From NCBI GenBank assembly GCA_943841085.1, contig CALSWN010000050.1, positions 1 through 37,105 on the forward strand: a DNA stretch of 37,105 nucleotides, written 5' to 3'. Each line of letters begins with the position of its first letter. Position 1 is the stretch's first letter. Under the pieces are notes generated by a model, which saw only the letters and a program-made list of their open reading frames with translations, was not told the origin of the DNA and ran no database searches. This DNA is from an uncultured Candidatus Pelagibacter sp. GTDB taxonomy: Bacteria; Pseudomonadota; Alphaproteobacteria; Pelagibacterales; Pelagibacteraceae. Positions 1 to 8,703 of this stretch are shown here, one piece after another. Both the position numbers and the translations under genes were made by a program.

Positions 1-335
1 CCGAGTTTTTTGCTCTCGAGGGTGTAACACAGCTAATAAAGACTATTGAGAGAATAAAAACTAATCTAAACCCAGAATTAAAAATACGAGGTATTCTTTT
101 AACAATGTATGATAAACGAAACAAATTATCTTCTCAAGTCGAAAAAGAAGCTAGAGATTTTTTTAATGAGAAAGTTTATGCAACAGTTATTCCGAGGAAT
201 GTTAGATTATCAGAAGCGCCATCACATGGGATGCCGGTATTAATTTATGATAAAAATTGTCCTGGAAGTAAATCATACTTTAATTTTACTGATGAATTTA
301 TAAATCAAGAAAATCTTGAGAGCACGGCAGCATAA
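1..335 (+). CDS. parA: ParA chromosome-partitioning ATPase, 3' end (5' truncated by window)
   Basis: This is the C-terminal part of the ParA/Soj ATPase, which works with ParB on parS sites to segregate replicated origins. The reading frame is open from base 3, upstream of the ORF-track ATG at 105, and reads EFFALEGVTQL followed by NPELKIRGILLTMYDKR, a stretch typical of ParA. Further on VIPRNVRLSEAPSHG matches the conserved ParA C-terminal region. The track start at 105 is therefore an internal Met of a protein whose Walker A part lies outside the window. The stop codon overlaps the parB start (TAATG), so translation is probably coupled. Seen directly: frame and motifs; role is known for the family. 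Confidence 0.95.
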   Translation, partial: EFFALEGVTQLIKTIERIKTNLNPELKIRGILLTMYDKRNKLSSQVEKEARDFFNEKVYATVIPRNVRLSEAPSHGMPVLIYDKNCPGSKSYFNFTDEFINQENLESTAA

Positions 336-1183
336 TGGACTCCAACAAAATTAAAAAAGGACTAGGCAGAGGACTATCCTCATTAATTGGTGATACAAAA
401 TCAGAAACTAATATAAATAAATTATTAATAGGAGACTTGGTTAGCAATAAATTTCAGCCACGTAAAAGATTTGATGAAGAAAATTTACAAGAACTATCTA
501 ATTCAATAAAAGAAAGAGGTGTTATTCAACCAATTATCGTAAGAAAATCTAAAGATAAAAACTCAAAGTATGAAATAATTGCAGGTGAAAGAAGATGGTT
601 AGCGGCACAAAAAGCTGGGTTACACGAAGTGCCTGTTGTCATCACTGATGTAGATGATCTAAAATCATTAGAATTTGCAATTATTGAAAATGTACAAAGA
701 AATGATCTAAATGCTATTGAGGAAGCTCATGGTTACCAACGTCTAATTAAAGAATTTGGATATGATCAAGAAAAAGTTGCAAAATTTATTGGAAAAAGTC
801 GAAGTCATATAGCCAATTTTTTAAGATTACTTTTGTTGCCAGAAGATGTTTTAAAATTAATTGAGGAAAAAAAGCTATCCGTTGGACATGCAAAAATTCT
901 AATAGGTCTTGATAATATTCAATTCATAGTAAACAAAATAATAGAAAAAAATCTTTCTGTAAGACAAGCAGAAAATTTTGTAAAAATTTTTAGAATAAAA
1001 AAAAATCAAACTAAGTCACAAAAAAATTCAAATATACGCGCTTTAGAATCTTCGATACGAGAAAAAATAGGACTTAATGTTTATATAAAAAATAAAAAAA
1101 ATAATAATGGGTCTATAATTTTAGAATACAATGATCTTGATCAATTAAATAAGATTATCGAAATTATAAAAGCTAACTATTAA
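335..1183 (+). CDS. parB: ParB chromosome-partitioning CTPase/DNA-binding protein
   Basis: ParB binds parS near the origin, loads as a CTP-dependent sliding clamp and stimulates ParA. The 282-aa protein starts with the usual KGLGRGLSSLIG segment (about residues 8-19), which interacts with ParA. It has the nucleotide-binding GERRW box (84-88) and the ENVQR box (118-122), a helix-turn-helix around YDQEKVAKFIGKSRSHIANF (143-162), and a Lys/Asn-rich linker before a C-terminal dimerisation segment. The start overlaps the parA stop. The 3' end overlaps the convergent holA gene by 11 bp. No parS consensus was seen in the window, so the centromere site must lie elsewhere. Confidence 0.96.
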   Translation: MDSNKIKKGLGRGLSSLIGDTKSETNINKLLIGDLVSNKFQPRKRFDEENLQELSNSIKERGVIQPIIVRKSKDKNSKYEIIAGERRWLAAQKAGLHEVPVVITDVDDLKSLEFAIIENVQRNDLNAIEEAHGYQRLIKEFGYDQEKVAKFIGKSRSHIANFLRLLLLPEDVLKLIEEKKLSVGHAKILIGLDNIQFIVNKIIEKNLSVRQAENFVKIFRIKKNQTKSQKNSNIRALESSIREKIGLNVYIKNKKNNNGSIILEYNDLDQLNKIIEIIKANY

Positions 1184-2165
1184 TTTTTTGCGACTTTTCA
1201 ATAATAAAGTTTGAAAGAATATTGAGTGAGTTGTTCGAATATTTTTTTATCAAAAGTTCAATTTCACTTATTTCGTATATCAATTTTTCAGCATTTTCAT
1301 AAGACCAATTTTGCATTTGTTGTTTTACAACTTCCTTATCTTTCCAAAAAATTGGAGGTTTAAAGTTAGAAATTGTTGCATCTATATTCTTTTTATTCTT
1401 TAATTCTCTACAAAGGTTAATTAGTCTTTTTGATTTTATTAAAAAACTTCTTATAATAAGTATACAATCCTCTACTGAATAATTATTTTCGTTAAGTATT
1501 TTTACTGTTTTATTTTTATTTTTTGATAAACAAGTATCAACTAATTCTGAAACATTGTAGTTTTCTGCTAAATTAGTTAGCTTTAAAATCTCTTCAGAAC
1601 TAACTTTAGATTTATTTTTTAAGAAATTTTCTATTTTTTCAAGTTCATTATTTAAGTTTTGTCTATCACCTCTTGATCGCGTTGTTATTAAATTTACCAC
1701 TTCTCTAGAAATCGAAATTTTTTTTTCTCTAAAAAAATTGCTAACAATAGTTGCTAGTGTTTGGTTATTGTCCTCATAAAAAGGGACACAAACCGTTTTT
1801 TTATTTTTTTCAAACAAAGCTCTTAGTTTAGATTTTTTTTCTAAAATACCGGAATTAACTATTATAACTAAATCATTGATTTGTTTGTCAATTATCTCCT
1901 CAAGTACATCTTTAATTTTATCTGTCGCTCTATTAATTATTATTAGTTTTTCTTCTTCGAAAAAAGATTTTGACAAAATATTGTTAAAAAATATTTCTTT
2001 ATTTGAGAGAATTTCGGCCTCTTCATAAAGATAAGTGCATTCTAAATATTTTTTTTTAAACTTCTCTTGAATGATTTGGTTTTTGTAACCTTGATTTTCT
2101 CCATAAAATAAAAAAAATTTATTTCTATTATCAATTTTATTAAGTTCAAAACTTTTAATAATCAT
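1173..2165 (-). CDS. holA: DNA polymerase III delta subunit (clamp-loader subunit)
   Basis: HolA opens the beta sliding clamp as part of the clamp loader. The 330-aa protein fits the family length. It begins with a FYGENQGYK-like segment near residue 20, where the degenerate P-loop lies in this family, and has SRGDRQNLNNELEK near 170, typical of the lid region of delta subunits; the C-terminal part is helical, like the collar domain. The sequence is diverged and very Lys/Asn-rich, so the call also rests on its place between parB and lptE-leuS, a well-known alphaproteobacterial order. It starts immediately after the lptE stop and ends inside the 3' end of parB. Confidence 0.85.
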   Translation of the reverse strand: MIIKSFELNKIDNRNKFFLFYGENQGYKNQIIQEKFKKKYLECTYLYEEAEILSNKEIFFNNILSKSFFEEEKLIIINRATDKIKDVLEEIIDKQINDLVIIVNSGILEKKSKLRALFEKNKKTVCVPFYEDNNQTLATIVSNFFREKKISISREVVNLITTRSRGDRQNLNNELEKIENFLKNKSKVSSEEILKLTNLAENYNVSELVDTCLSKNKNKTVKILNENNYSVEDCILIIRSFLIKSKRLINLCRELKNKKNIDATISNFKPPIFWKDKEVVKQQMQNWSYENAEKLIYEISEIELLIKKYSNNSLNILSNFIIEKSQKINS

Positions 2166-2624
2166 CTATAACGTGTGTAATCTTATATTTATTTCTTGTA
2201 AAATTTTATCAATTAAATTTTCTTGAATTATCTTTTCATATTTTTTAAGTTCAAATTTATTTTTTTGATTATCATATATAAAATCTTTATCTAATTTTAT
2301 ATTACCGATAAGAATATTTGAATCATTATTCCGGACGTCAAAGTTAGCGCTAACAATCATCCTATAAGCTGACACTTGTCCTTTATTGTCCTTTGAGGAT
2401 ATAATTTTTTTCATATTTGCTGAGACTTTTAAAGAATATCCTTTTTTCGTATTATCTTTTTTTATATTTCCAAGTCTTTTAGATATTCTTTTTGTTACAT
2501 CATTTTTATCTACGCTTTCAATATCCGCTATGTAATAAGATATATTTTTGGAAGAAAATAATGGTTCAAAGCCCGAACACCCAAACAGTAAAAAAAAGCA
2601 AAAATAGAAAATTATTTTTTTCAT
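2166..2624 (-). CDS. lptE: LPS-assembly lipoprotein LptE-like
   Basis: LptE plugs the LptD barrel that inserts lipopolysaccharide into the outer membrane. The 152-aa product has a lipoprotein signal with lipobox LLFGC at about residues 12-16, followed by GFEPLFS, close to the CGFxPLY start of alphaproteobacterial LptE proteins. The rest is a small alpha/beta domain without recognisable catalytic residues. Its start overlaps the leuS stop (ATGA) and its stop abuts the holA start, so leuS-lptE-holA are one transcription unit. The assignment depends on the N-terminus and the conserved context more than on overall similarity. Confidence 0.8.
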   Translation of the reverse strand: MKKIIFYFCFFLLFGCSGFEPLFSSKNISYYIADIESVDKNDVTKRISKRLGNIKKDNTKKGYSLKVSANMKKIISSKDNKGQVSAYRMIVSANFDVRNNDSNILIGNIKLDKDFIYDNQKNKFELKKYEKIIQENLIDKILQEINIRLHTL

Positions 2625-5173
2625 TTTAGTATTAAATTAACCAATCTATCTTTAACATAAATTGTTTTTATAATCTTCATATCTTTAAAGAATTTTTTAT
2701 ATTGACCATCAGATTTAATTAGAGTTAATAATTGATCTTCATCAGTGTTAGCATCGCAAGTGATTAAGCCTCTTTTTTTTCCGTTTAATTGAACAACGAT
2801 TTGAAGTTTTTTCTTTTCTAAAAACTTTTTATCAATATTTGGCCAATTAGTTTCATCTTTATTTTGAATTTGATTTATGCATTCAGATGCTATGTGTGGA
2901 ATAACTGGACTCATAATTGTTAATATTTTAAGATAATTTTCACTTAATATTGATTTTTTGATTTTATTTATCTTAAGTTTTGACAAAAAATTGTAGGTTT
3001 CGTGAAAATTTGCAATTATTACATTGTAATGAAAATTATTTAAATTTTTTGTTATTTTATCAATAATTTCATTCGTAAATTTTTGAAACTCCATTTCAAC
3101 CGTATTCTCCATTTTATTTTCATTTGTAGAAAAAATTTCATTTTTTATGCTTTGGTGTATTAACCAAAATTTTTGAATAAATTTATAAGCAGCAAGCATG
3201 CCCTGATCAGACCACTGAACATCTTTTTCTGGAGGACTGTCTGAAAGAATAAATAATCTAACAGCATCAGCTCCATAATTTGTTATCATTTCTTCTGGAT
3301 CAATTGTGTTTTTTTTTGATTTTGACATGGATTCAGAAGTGCCAACTTTAACTCTCTTTTTAGGGTTTCCTTTTACAAAATAATCTTTGCCATTAGAACT
3401 TTCTACCTCTTTAGGATTAAGCCAAGCACCATCTTCATTTTTGTAGGTTTCATGACAAACCATACCCTGAGTGAATAAACCCAAAAAAGGTTCTGTGATG
3501 TTAAATTCATTATTTTTGTTTTCTAATGCTCTTGTAAAGAATCTAGAATAAAGTAAATGAAGTATTGCATGTTCAACACCACCTATGTATTGATCTACTG
3601 GCATCCAATAGTCAACTTCATCTTTGCTAAAACCATATTTATCGTTTTTTGGAGAACAAAACCTTAAGAAATACCAAGATGAATCAACAAAAGTATCGAG
3701 AGTGTCTGTCTCCATTACACAATCTTCACCATTAATTTTAATATTTTTCCACTCTTTTGCATGCTCAAGAGGATTTCCAGTTGTATTTAAATTAATTTTA
3801 TCAGGTAGCTTTATTGGTAAACTTTCTAGAGGTATTTTTAAAGCCTCGTTTTGTTTGTTATACGCAATAGGAATCGGGCAGCCCCAGTAACGTTGTCTAG
3901 AAATACCCCAATCTTTTAATCTAAAGTTAATTTTTTTTTTTCCAATATTTTTGTTTTCTAAGATTTTTATAGTTTCAGAAATAGACTCATTTGGAGCTTT
4001 TAGATCGTTTAAAAAATCTGAATTAAAGATTAACCCAGGGCCGGTGTAAGCAAGTTTTGTAATTTTAAAAGTATTATCTTCGTTTTCTGGTTTGACTACA
4101 GGTAGAATTTCCAAGTTGTACTTATTTGCAAAATCTAAATCTCTTTGATCATGTGCAGGACAACCAAATATCGCACCAAATCCATAATCCATTAATACAA
4201 AATTTGCGAAATAAACAGGTACTTTTTTATTATTAAGAGGATTTATTGCAAGTAAGTTGGTTTTGAAACCTATTTTTTCAGCCTGAGCAATGGACTCTTC
4301 TGTTGTTCCTGTTTTAGAACAATCATCCTTAAATTTTAAAAATTCTTTATTTTCATTATAAAAAGTTGAGATTGGGTGATCTGGAGAAACAGCTAGGAAC
4401 GAAAAACCAAACAAAGTGTCAGGTCTAGTAGTATAACATTTTATTTCATTAACAGGTAAATCACCTTCAATTTTAAAATTGATTTCACATCCAAAAGATC
4501 TTCCAATCCAATTTTTTTGCATCGTTTTAACTTTGTTCGGCCATTGATCTAATTTATCAAGACCATCAAGTAATTCTTGAGAGAATTTGGTGATATTAAA
4601 AAACCATTGATTAAGTTTTTTCCGTTCTACTATGGCTCCAGAGCGCCATCCTTTTCCCTCAATTACCTGCTCGTTTGCAAGAACTGTTTGGTCGATTGGG
4701 TCCCAATTTACATAGCTTTCTTTTCTGTAAACTAAACCTTTGTCAAATAATTCTAAAAAAAATATTTGTTGATATTTATAATAATCAGGAGAACAAGTTG
4801 AAATTTCTCTTTCCCAATCAATAGAAAGGCCTAGCTTTTTCAGCTGAAATTTCATTCTTTCGATATTTGTTTGAGTCCAAATTTTGGGATCTAGGTTATT
4901 TTGTTTTGCAGCATTTTCAGCAGGTAAACCAAAGGAGTCCCAACCCATCGGGTGTAAAACATTAAATCCTTGAAGTTTTTTGTATCTAGAAAGAACGTCA
5001 CCGATTGTGTAGTTTCTCACATGTCCCATGTGAATATTTCCTGATGGATAAGGAAACATTTCAAGACAATAAAATTTTTTTTTATTTTTATCTAGCTTGG
5101 CTCGAAATAATTTTTTTTCGTTCCAATTATTTTGCCATTTTTGTTCAAAATCTTTAAAGTTGTATCTTTCCAC
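2621..5173 (-). CDS. leuS: Leucyl-tRNA synthetase
   Basis: LeuS charges tRNA-Leu and edits mischarged products. The 850-aa protein starts from a GTG codon with [14 protein letters not shown], the normal N-terminus, so GTG is preferred over later ATGs. The class I HIGH signature appears as HMGH (48-51) after YPSGN. The CP1 editing domain has TTRPDTLFG and GCPAHDQRD. The KMSKS signature appears as SMSKSKKN near residue 615, and [12 protein letters not shown] precedes it. The anticodon-binding and C-terminal domains follow. It is the first gene of the leuS-lptE-holA run and lies 23 bp downstream of the DUF3576 lipoprotein gene. Confidence 0.98.
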   Translation of the reverse strand: MERYNFKDFEQKWQNNWNEKKLFRAKLDKNKKKFYCLEMFPYPSGNIHMGHVRNYTIGDVLSRYKKLQGFNVLHPMGWDSFGLPAENAAKQNNLDPKIWTQTNIERMKFQLKKLGLSIDWEREISTCSPDYYKYQQIFFLELFDKGLVYRKESYVNWDPIDQTVLANEQVIEGKGWRSGAIVERKKLNQWFFNITKFSQELLDGLDKLDQWPNKVKTMQKNWIGRSFGCEINFKIEGDLPVNEIKCYTTRPDTLFGFSFLAVSPDHPISTFYNENKEFLKFKDDCSKTGTTEESIAQAEKIGFKTNLLAINPLNNKKVPVYFANFVLMDYGFGAIFGCPAHDQRDLDFANKYNLEILPVVKPENEDNTFKITKLAYTGPGLIFNSDFLNDLKAPNESISETIKILENKNIGKKKINFRLKDWGISRQRYWGCPIPIAYNKQNEALKIPLESLPIKLPDKINLNTTGNPLEHAKEWKNIKINGEDCVMETDTLDTFVDSSWYFLRFCSPKNDKYGFSKDEVDYWMPVDQYIGGVEHAILHLLYSRFFTRALENKNNEFNITEPFLGLFTQGMVCHETYKNEDGAWLNPKEVESSNGKDYFVKGNPKKRVKVGTSESMSKSKKNTIDPEEMITNYGADAVRLFILSDSPPEKDVQWSDQGMLAAYKFIQKFWLIHQSIKNEIFSTNENKMENTVEMEFQKFTNEIIDKITKNLNNFHYNVIIANFHETYNFLSKLKINKIKKSILSENYLKILTIMSPVIPHIASECINQIQNKDETNWPNIDKKFLEKKKLQIVVQLNGKKRGLITCDANTDEDQLLTLIKSDGQYKKFFKDMKIIKTIYVKDRLVNLILK

Positions 5174-5196
5174 TTTTAATTATTAATAATTAATTT

Positions 5197-5775
5197 TTAA
5201 TTATTGGAACCGGTCTCGTCTTTTTCCATAAACTTTTTCTTAGGTCGGTTTTCAAAAGCTCTTTTATCGTCTTGAGTTTTATAGATAGCAGCTTTTTTTA
5301 AAATCTTATTTCGTATATCATTGCTTATATCGTTTTTAATTTCCTTAGTAGAACATACGTTATTAACACAAGTTCGCTTGTATAAATTAACAATCATGCC
5401 ATCAGCTCTGATTTCGTTACTTAAGAATCTAATAGTAATTTTTATTGCTTCATTCGGATTATCTTCAGAATACCAATCAGTTATTAATACACCTCCAGAA
5501 TAGTCTGCATTAGCTAGGGAAATAAAGTCTAAAGTATCTAAGGCAGCTTTCCACAAGGGATTTGAGGATGCAAATAAAAATTTACCATCACCTTTATTAT
5601 TGTTAAAAAATTGTATTCCTTTACCATCAATAACATTTTGTTGAGCTCTTTTTCGAGCATTGGGTTCTATAGGCTTTTTAGAAAAATCTGGCTTAGGTAT
5701 CCTTCCACAACTCGCTAAAAGTGTAGATATGCATAAAAAAACTAAAAAATACTTAATATAATTATTATTAATCAT
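5197..5775 (-). CDS. DUF3576-family lipoprotein
   Basis: This is a 192-aa predicted lipoprotein of unknown function. The N-terminus has a signal with lipobox LLASC (about residues 19-23). The middle part (AALDTLDFISLANADYSGG, then VLITDWYSEDNPNEAIKITI) matches what I remember of DUF3576, a family found beside leuS in many alphaproteobacteria. The C-terminus is charged and ends in a Lys/Glu/Asp-rich tail. It is probably the first gene of the leuS-lptE-holA unit, which suggests a role in the outer membrane or periplasm; that is inference from position only. Its start faces the porin gene across a 174-bp gap. Confidence 0.82.
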   Translation of the reverse strand: MINNNYIKYFLVFLCISTLLASCGRIPKPDFSKKPIEPNARKRAQQNVIDGKGIQFFNNNKGDGKFLFASSNPLWKAALDTLDFISLANADYSGGVLITDWYSEDNPNEAIKITIRFLSNEIRADGMIVNLYKRTCVNNVCSTKEIKNDISNDIRNKILKKAAIYKTQDDKRAFENRPKKKFMEKDETGSNN

Positions 5776-5828
5776 GAATTTGCTATTGTTTAGCCTAATA
5801 ATACCTAATAAAAAAGGGTAATCGTTAT

Positions 5829-5848
5829 GTGTGATAAATATATCACTA
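5829..5848. promoter_or_regulatory. Palindromic operator-like site between DUF3576 and porin genes
   Basis: The sequence GTGATA-AATA-TATCAC is a perfect 6-bp inverted repeat with a 4-bp spacer, inside TGTGATAAATATATCACT. It sits about 100 bp upstream of the porin start and 55 bp upstream of the divergent lipoprotein start. The half-site GTGATA recurs alone at 5901-5906. The form is that of a dimeric regulator site (CRP/FNR-like half sites with different spacing), but no regulator can be named. In such AT-rich DNA a chance palindrome is possible. Confidence 0.3.
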
Positions 5849-5879
5849 ATTTATAAAAAAATGAGTTTTATAGTCAAAA

Positions 5880-5914
5880 ATCGTGAAAATAAAGGGTTAT
5901 GTGATAATTGTTCA
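5880..5914 (+). promoter_or_regulatory. Candidate extended -10 promoter for the porin gene
   Basis: TGTGATAAT at 5900-5908 fits an extended -10 (TG-n-GATAAT, five of six to TATAAT). No good -35 hexamer is seen at the expected distance (the sequence there is around TCGTGA). A start near 5914 would give a leader of roughly 35 nt ending in the AAAAGGA ribosome-binding site. The motif lies in the largest intergenic gap of the window, where a strong promoter is expected. Confidence 0.35.
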
Positions 5915-5949
5915 GCATTCATATGAATAACTTAACAAAAGGAATAAAC

Positions 5950-6981
5950 ATGAATAACGTTAAAAAAATCGGATTTTCAGCACTTGCTGGATCTCTAGCT
6001 ATGGTGTCAGCAAACGCTATAGAATATAATATGTCAGGTGGAATGCTTGCTACATTCACAACACAAGATCATCCAACGGGTGCAGAAACTGTAAACGGTA
6101 AGGGATTAGGTGTTGCGACTGACTTAACTTTCACTGCAGCTGGTGAGTTAGACAACGGTCATACTGTAAATTACATGATGGCAGTTGACACTGATGGTGC
6201 TCTATCAAATACGTCATCTCAATTGACTTATGGTATGGGTTCTATGGGTACGCTTCAGTTAAACAACAAAGGTGGATCAAAAGCTAATGGAATTGATGAT
6301 ATCACTCCAAATGCTTACAATGAAACTTGGGATGGTTTAACTTCTGCGGCAGCTAACAACAACCCTTCATTCTTTGGTTCTTCTACAGCTTCTGGATCAA
6401 TTGATTACAGAATCCCTGCACAAGAGCTAATGGGTCTTACAATCAATGGTTCATTGACTTACGATCCAAATGCTGGTGGTGCTGGTGCTTCTAAAGGTGG
6501 TGTTGGTGTAGGTTCTCAATCAGGAACAGCAGTAACTTTACAAATAGCTCACGCAAGTGGACTTGAAATTGGTGCTGGTCAAGAAAAAGTTGATACACAA
6601 GCTACAACTAAAGCTCATGACTTAGAAAGATATACAGGTTATGTTAAGTTTGCAGCGGGTGGCCTAACAATTGCTCATCAAGAAGCAGTTGAAGATGGTG
6701 CAGCTTCAGGTACAGACAGCAATCCAGACAAAGAAGCTACTATGACTGGTGTTGCTTACACAGCAGGAGACTTTACAGTTTCTTACGGTGAGTCAGAAGT
6801 TGAAGTAGCAGCTATCGGTGTTACGGCAGCTTTATCTACTATTGAATTAACTTCAATACAAGCAGCTTACACAATGGGTGCTATGACTGTATCAGCAGCT
6901 ATGTCAGAAACGTCAAATGACGCTGGTGTTGCCGCTCAAGAATACAATGAAAACACATTAGCTGTTTCATTTGCATTCTAA
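5950..6981 (+). CDS. Outer-membrane porin, Gram-negative trimeric type
   Basis: This 343-aa protein is a predicted general diffusion porin. The start at 5950 is preferred over the TTG at 5908 used by the track, because AAAAGGA lies seven bases upstream and the protein then begins MNNVKKIGFSALAGSLAMVSANA, a clean signal peptide cut after ANA. The mature part is rich in Gly, Ala, Ser and Thr with alternating hydrophobic residues and ends in VSFAF, the C-terminal aromatic signal of Bam-assembled barrels. Codon use is visibly different from its neighbours (more AAC, GGT, GCT), as in highly expressed genes. It stands alone, with its own upstream region and a strong terminator. The transported substrate cannot be told from sequence. 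Confidence 0.87.
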   Translation: MNNVKKIGFSALAGSLAMVSANAIEYNMSGGMLATFTTQDHPTGAETVNGKGLGVATDLTFTAAGELDNGHTVNYMMAVDTDGALSNTSSQLTYGMGSMGTLQLNNKGGSKANGIDDITPNAYNETWDGLTSAAANNNPSFFGSSTASGSIDYRIPAQELMGLTINGSLTYDPNAGGAGASKGGVGVGSQSGTAVTLQIAHASGLEIGAGQEKVDTQATTKAHDLERYTGYVKFAAGGLTIAHQEAVEDGAASGTDSNPDKEATMTGVAYTAGDFTVSYGESEVEVAAIGVTAALSTIELTSIQAAYTMGAMTVSAAMSETSNDAGVAAQEYNENTLAVSFAF

Positions 6982-7002
6982 TTAGTACATAGACAAAAGT
7001 TT

Positions 7003-7039
7003 AAAAAGCCGGCCTATTTATTTAGGCCGGTTTTTTTTT
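7003..7039. terminator. Strong bidirectional intrinsic terminator after the porin gene
   Basis: An 8-bp GC-rich stem, CCGGCCTA (7009-7016) with TAGGCCGG (7023-7030), has a 6-base loop and is followed by nine T on the plus strand and preceded by five A, so it can work in both directions. Its GC content contrasts sharply with the surroundings. The loop holds the stop codon of the convergent thiE-like gene, whose last sense codons are encoded by the right arm. Confidence 0.92.
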
Positions 7040-7563
7040 ATCCATCTAATAGCAGCAAATCCATAACAGTTTACTGCCTTTAATTTATTAAAATTAGTCG
7101 AATTAATCCCACCAAGTGCAATTGCTTTTATTTTAGTAGCATTTGAAATTAGATTAAATTTAGAAATACCCAAAAAAGATTTTGATTTTTCTGTTTGAAA
7201 AATTGGTGCAATGAATATTTCAACACAGTTCTGCTTATTTTTATTTATTACTTCCACAATACTATGAGCAGAACCAATTATTTTAAAATTTTTAGGCAAA
7301 TTAAAATTTTTGAAATTAGGCAGTTTATTAAAAGATGGAATATAAACACCATCTAACTTAAGATTTCTTGCAACTTTAAAATTATTTGAAATATAAAATT
7401 TCCTTCTTTGCTTAATACATAGATCTTTAATATTTTTGATCATATTTAGATCTAAATTATCTTTATAATTTCTGTATATTAATGAAATATTCTTATTTAA
7501 TTTTTTTATTTCATTAATATCAAAGTTATTTATAAAGTAATAAGTCTTAGGTTTATTATGCAT
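7018..7563 (-). CDS. Short ThiE/TenI-superfamily protein (thiamine phosphate synthase-like)
   Basis: The 181-aa product resembles the C-terminal two thirds of thiamine phosphate synthase, a TIM barrel that joins HMP-PP and thiazole phosphate. Visible signatures are IIGSAHS (beta strand and helix after the substrate site), FIAPIFQTEKSKSFLGI (ThiE normally has a PxFPTxTK-type loop here), AIALGGIN and a CYGFAAI phosphate-binding end. The N-terminal part is short and diverged compared with the roughly 210-aa family norm, and the usual HLGQxD motif is replaced by VYIPSFN. It may be a true but reduced ThiE, or a TenI-like protein with another role. Its ATG abuts the divergent yggS ATG, and its C-terminal KNRPK is encoded by the porin terminator. 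Confidence 0.65.
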   Translation of the reverse strand: MHNKPKTYYFINNFDINEIKKLNKNISLIYRNYKDNLDLNMIKNIKDLCIKQRRKFYISNNFKVARNLKLDGVYIPSFNKLPNFKNFNLPKNFKIIGSAHSIVEVINKNKQNCVEIFIAPIFQTEKSKSFLGISKFNLISNATKIKAIALGGINSTNFNKLKAVNCYGFAAIRWIKKNRPK

Positions 7564-7567
7564 AATA
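7554..7567. promoter_or_regulatory. Palindrome carrying both start codons of a divergent gene pair
   Basis: TATTATGCATAATA is a perfect 14-bp palindrome with ATG on the plus strand (7558) and ATG on the minus strand (7563) back to back as ATGCAT. Both proteins therefore begin Met-His-Asn. The flanking TATTAT on each strand resembles a -10 element but is too close to the ATG to drive a normal leadered transcript. Each gene's ribosome-binding and promoter signals must lie in the other gene's coding region, or the real start of one lies further in. Confidence 0.5.
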
Positions 7568-8202
7568 TTGTTGATAAATTATTATTAATCCAAAAAGAAA
7601 TACAGGAAAAAAATACTTTAACAAAAGTTGTAGCAGTTTGTAAAACCTTTCCGATTAAAGAGATATTACCTCTAATTAATCATGGTCATAAAGATTTTGG
7701 AGAGAATAAAATCCAAGAAGCTGTTGAAAAATGGACTTCTATAAAAGATGATTTTAAGGATATAAATTTGCACATGATTGGTAAAATTCAATCAAATAAA
7801 GTAAAATTTGTAGTGCCATTGTTTGATTATATTCATTCATTAGATAGTTTAAAGTTGGCTTTAAAAATTTCAAACGAACAAAAAAAATACAAAAAGAATA
7901 TAAAAATTTTTATACAAGTTAACATTGGCGATGAACCTCAAAAATTAGGTATTAGTCCTGAAAATGTAGTTGATTTTAAAAATAAGTGTATGAATGACCT
8001 AGATCTCAATATTATAGGTTTAATGTGTCTACCTCCAATAAATAAAGAAACATCAGTTTACTTTAAAGAAATGAATTATTTATTAAAAAAAACTAATTTA
8101 AAAGAATTAAGCATGGGTATGTCCAACGATTATTTAGAAGCAGTAAACAACAATGCATCTTATGTTAGAATTGGTTCTAAGTTATTTGGTAGTAGGGATT
8201 AA
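7558..8202 (+). CDS. yggS: YggS/PROSC-type PLP homeostasis protein
   Basis: YggS binds pyridoxal phosphate and buffers vitamin B6 and amino-acid pools; it has no known catalytic reaction. The 214-aa length fits. The PLP lysine lies in VVAVCKTFP (about residue 29), followed by GHKDFGENKIQEA, the family signature, HMIGKIQSNK, and near the C-terminus LSMGMSNDYLEA and VRIGSKLFG, which form the phosphate-binding part. The start is fixed by the divergent thiE-like gene, with a 6-bp overlap. Its stop overlaps the convergent L,D-transpeptidase gene by 4 bp. Confidence 0.95.
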   Translation: MHNIVDKLLLIQKEIQEKNTLTKVVAVCKTFPIKEILPLINHGHKDFGENKIQEAVEKWTSIKDDFKDINLHMIGKIQSNKVKFVVPLFDYIHSLDSLKLALKISNEQKKYKKNIKIFIQVNIGDEPQKLGISPENVVDFKNKCMNDLDLNIIGLMCLPPINKETSVYFKEMNYLLKKTNLKELSMGMSNDYLEAVNNNASYVRIGSKLFGSRD

Positions 8203-8690
8203 ATAATTTTTATTCTACTTTTTTTTGTTAAAATTTTTAAAATTATTAGCATATCTTTTTTTTTTACAGCAATACATCCAGCAGTTTTTTTATAATTATT
8301 TGTTAAATGTAAAAAAATAGCGCTCCCTTTTCCAGGCTTTGGTTTGATTGTATTATATTCAACTACAATCAAGTAATCATAAATGCTATCTTTTCTGAAT
8401 AATTTTTCATGTTTTATTTTTTTATTAATTATCATTATTTTATTATAAAATTTACTATTGATATCATCACACCAACCCATGTTTTTTTTTATAATTTTAG
8501 TTGTAATATTTGTTTCAGGTTTTTTAACTCTATCAGCTCTATAAAATAGTGTACCCAGTTTAAATTTACCTTGTGGTGTACATTTATCTCCTTCATTTTT
8601 TTTTGAGGTAATTCCATTTTTACCAATGGAGCATCTGAATACATAATCATCTAATTTTAAGGTATCTTTATTTTTTACAGTTATTAGCAT
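8199..8690 (-). CDS. YkuD-type L,D-transpeptidase domain protein (COG3786-like)
   Basis: The 163-aa protein has the L,D-transpeptidase core with catalytic His and Cys in AIFLHLTNNYKKTAGCIAV (the His-x10-Cys TAGC form, rather than SHGC). CTPQGKFKLG near residue 40 matches the substrate-groove strand TPxGxF. Such enzymes crosslink peptidoglycan peptides 3-3 or attach proteins to the wall. There is no visible signal peptide; MLITVKNKDTL starts straight into the fold, so export is unclear and a non-wall role cannot be excluded. It is divergent from the atypical response regulator gene, with 13 bp between the start codons, which hints at shared control. Confidence 0.85.
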   Translation of the reverse strand: MLITVKNKDTLKLDDYVFRCSIGKNGITSKKNEGDKCTPQGKFKLGTLFYRADRVKKPETNITTKIIKKNMGWCDDINSKFYNKIMIINKKIKHEKLFRKDSIYDYLIVVEYNTIKPKPGKGSAIFLHLTNNYKKTAGCIAVKKKDMLIILKILTKKSRIKII

Positions 8691-8703
8691 AAACTAAAAT
8701 TTC

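Noticed and set aside
3624-3890. 88-aa plus-strand ORF inside leuS
   Set aside because: Antisense shadow of the LeuS editing/catalytic region; no start signal or family match. The same holds for the other plus-strand ORFs inside leuS, pfkB, nth, grpE and maeB.
1-5900. parS centromere site near parAB
   Set aside because: I looked for TGTTTCACGTGAAACA-like palindromes and saw none; the site is probably closer to the origin outside the window.
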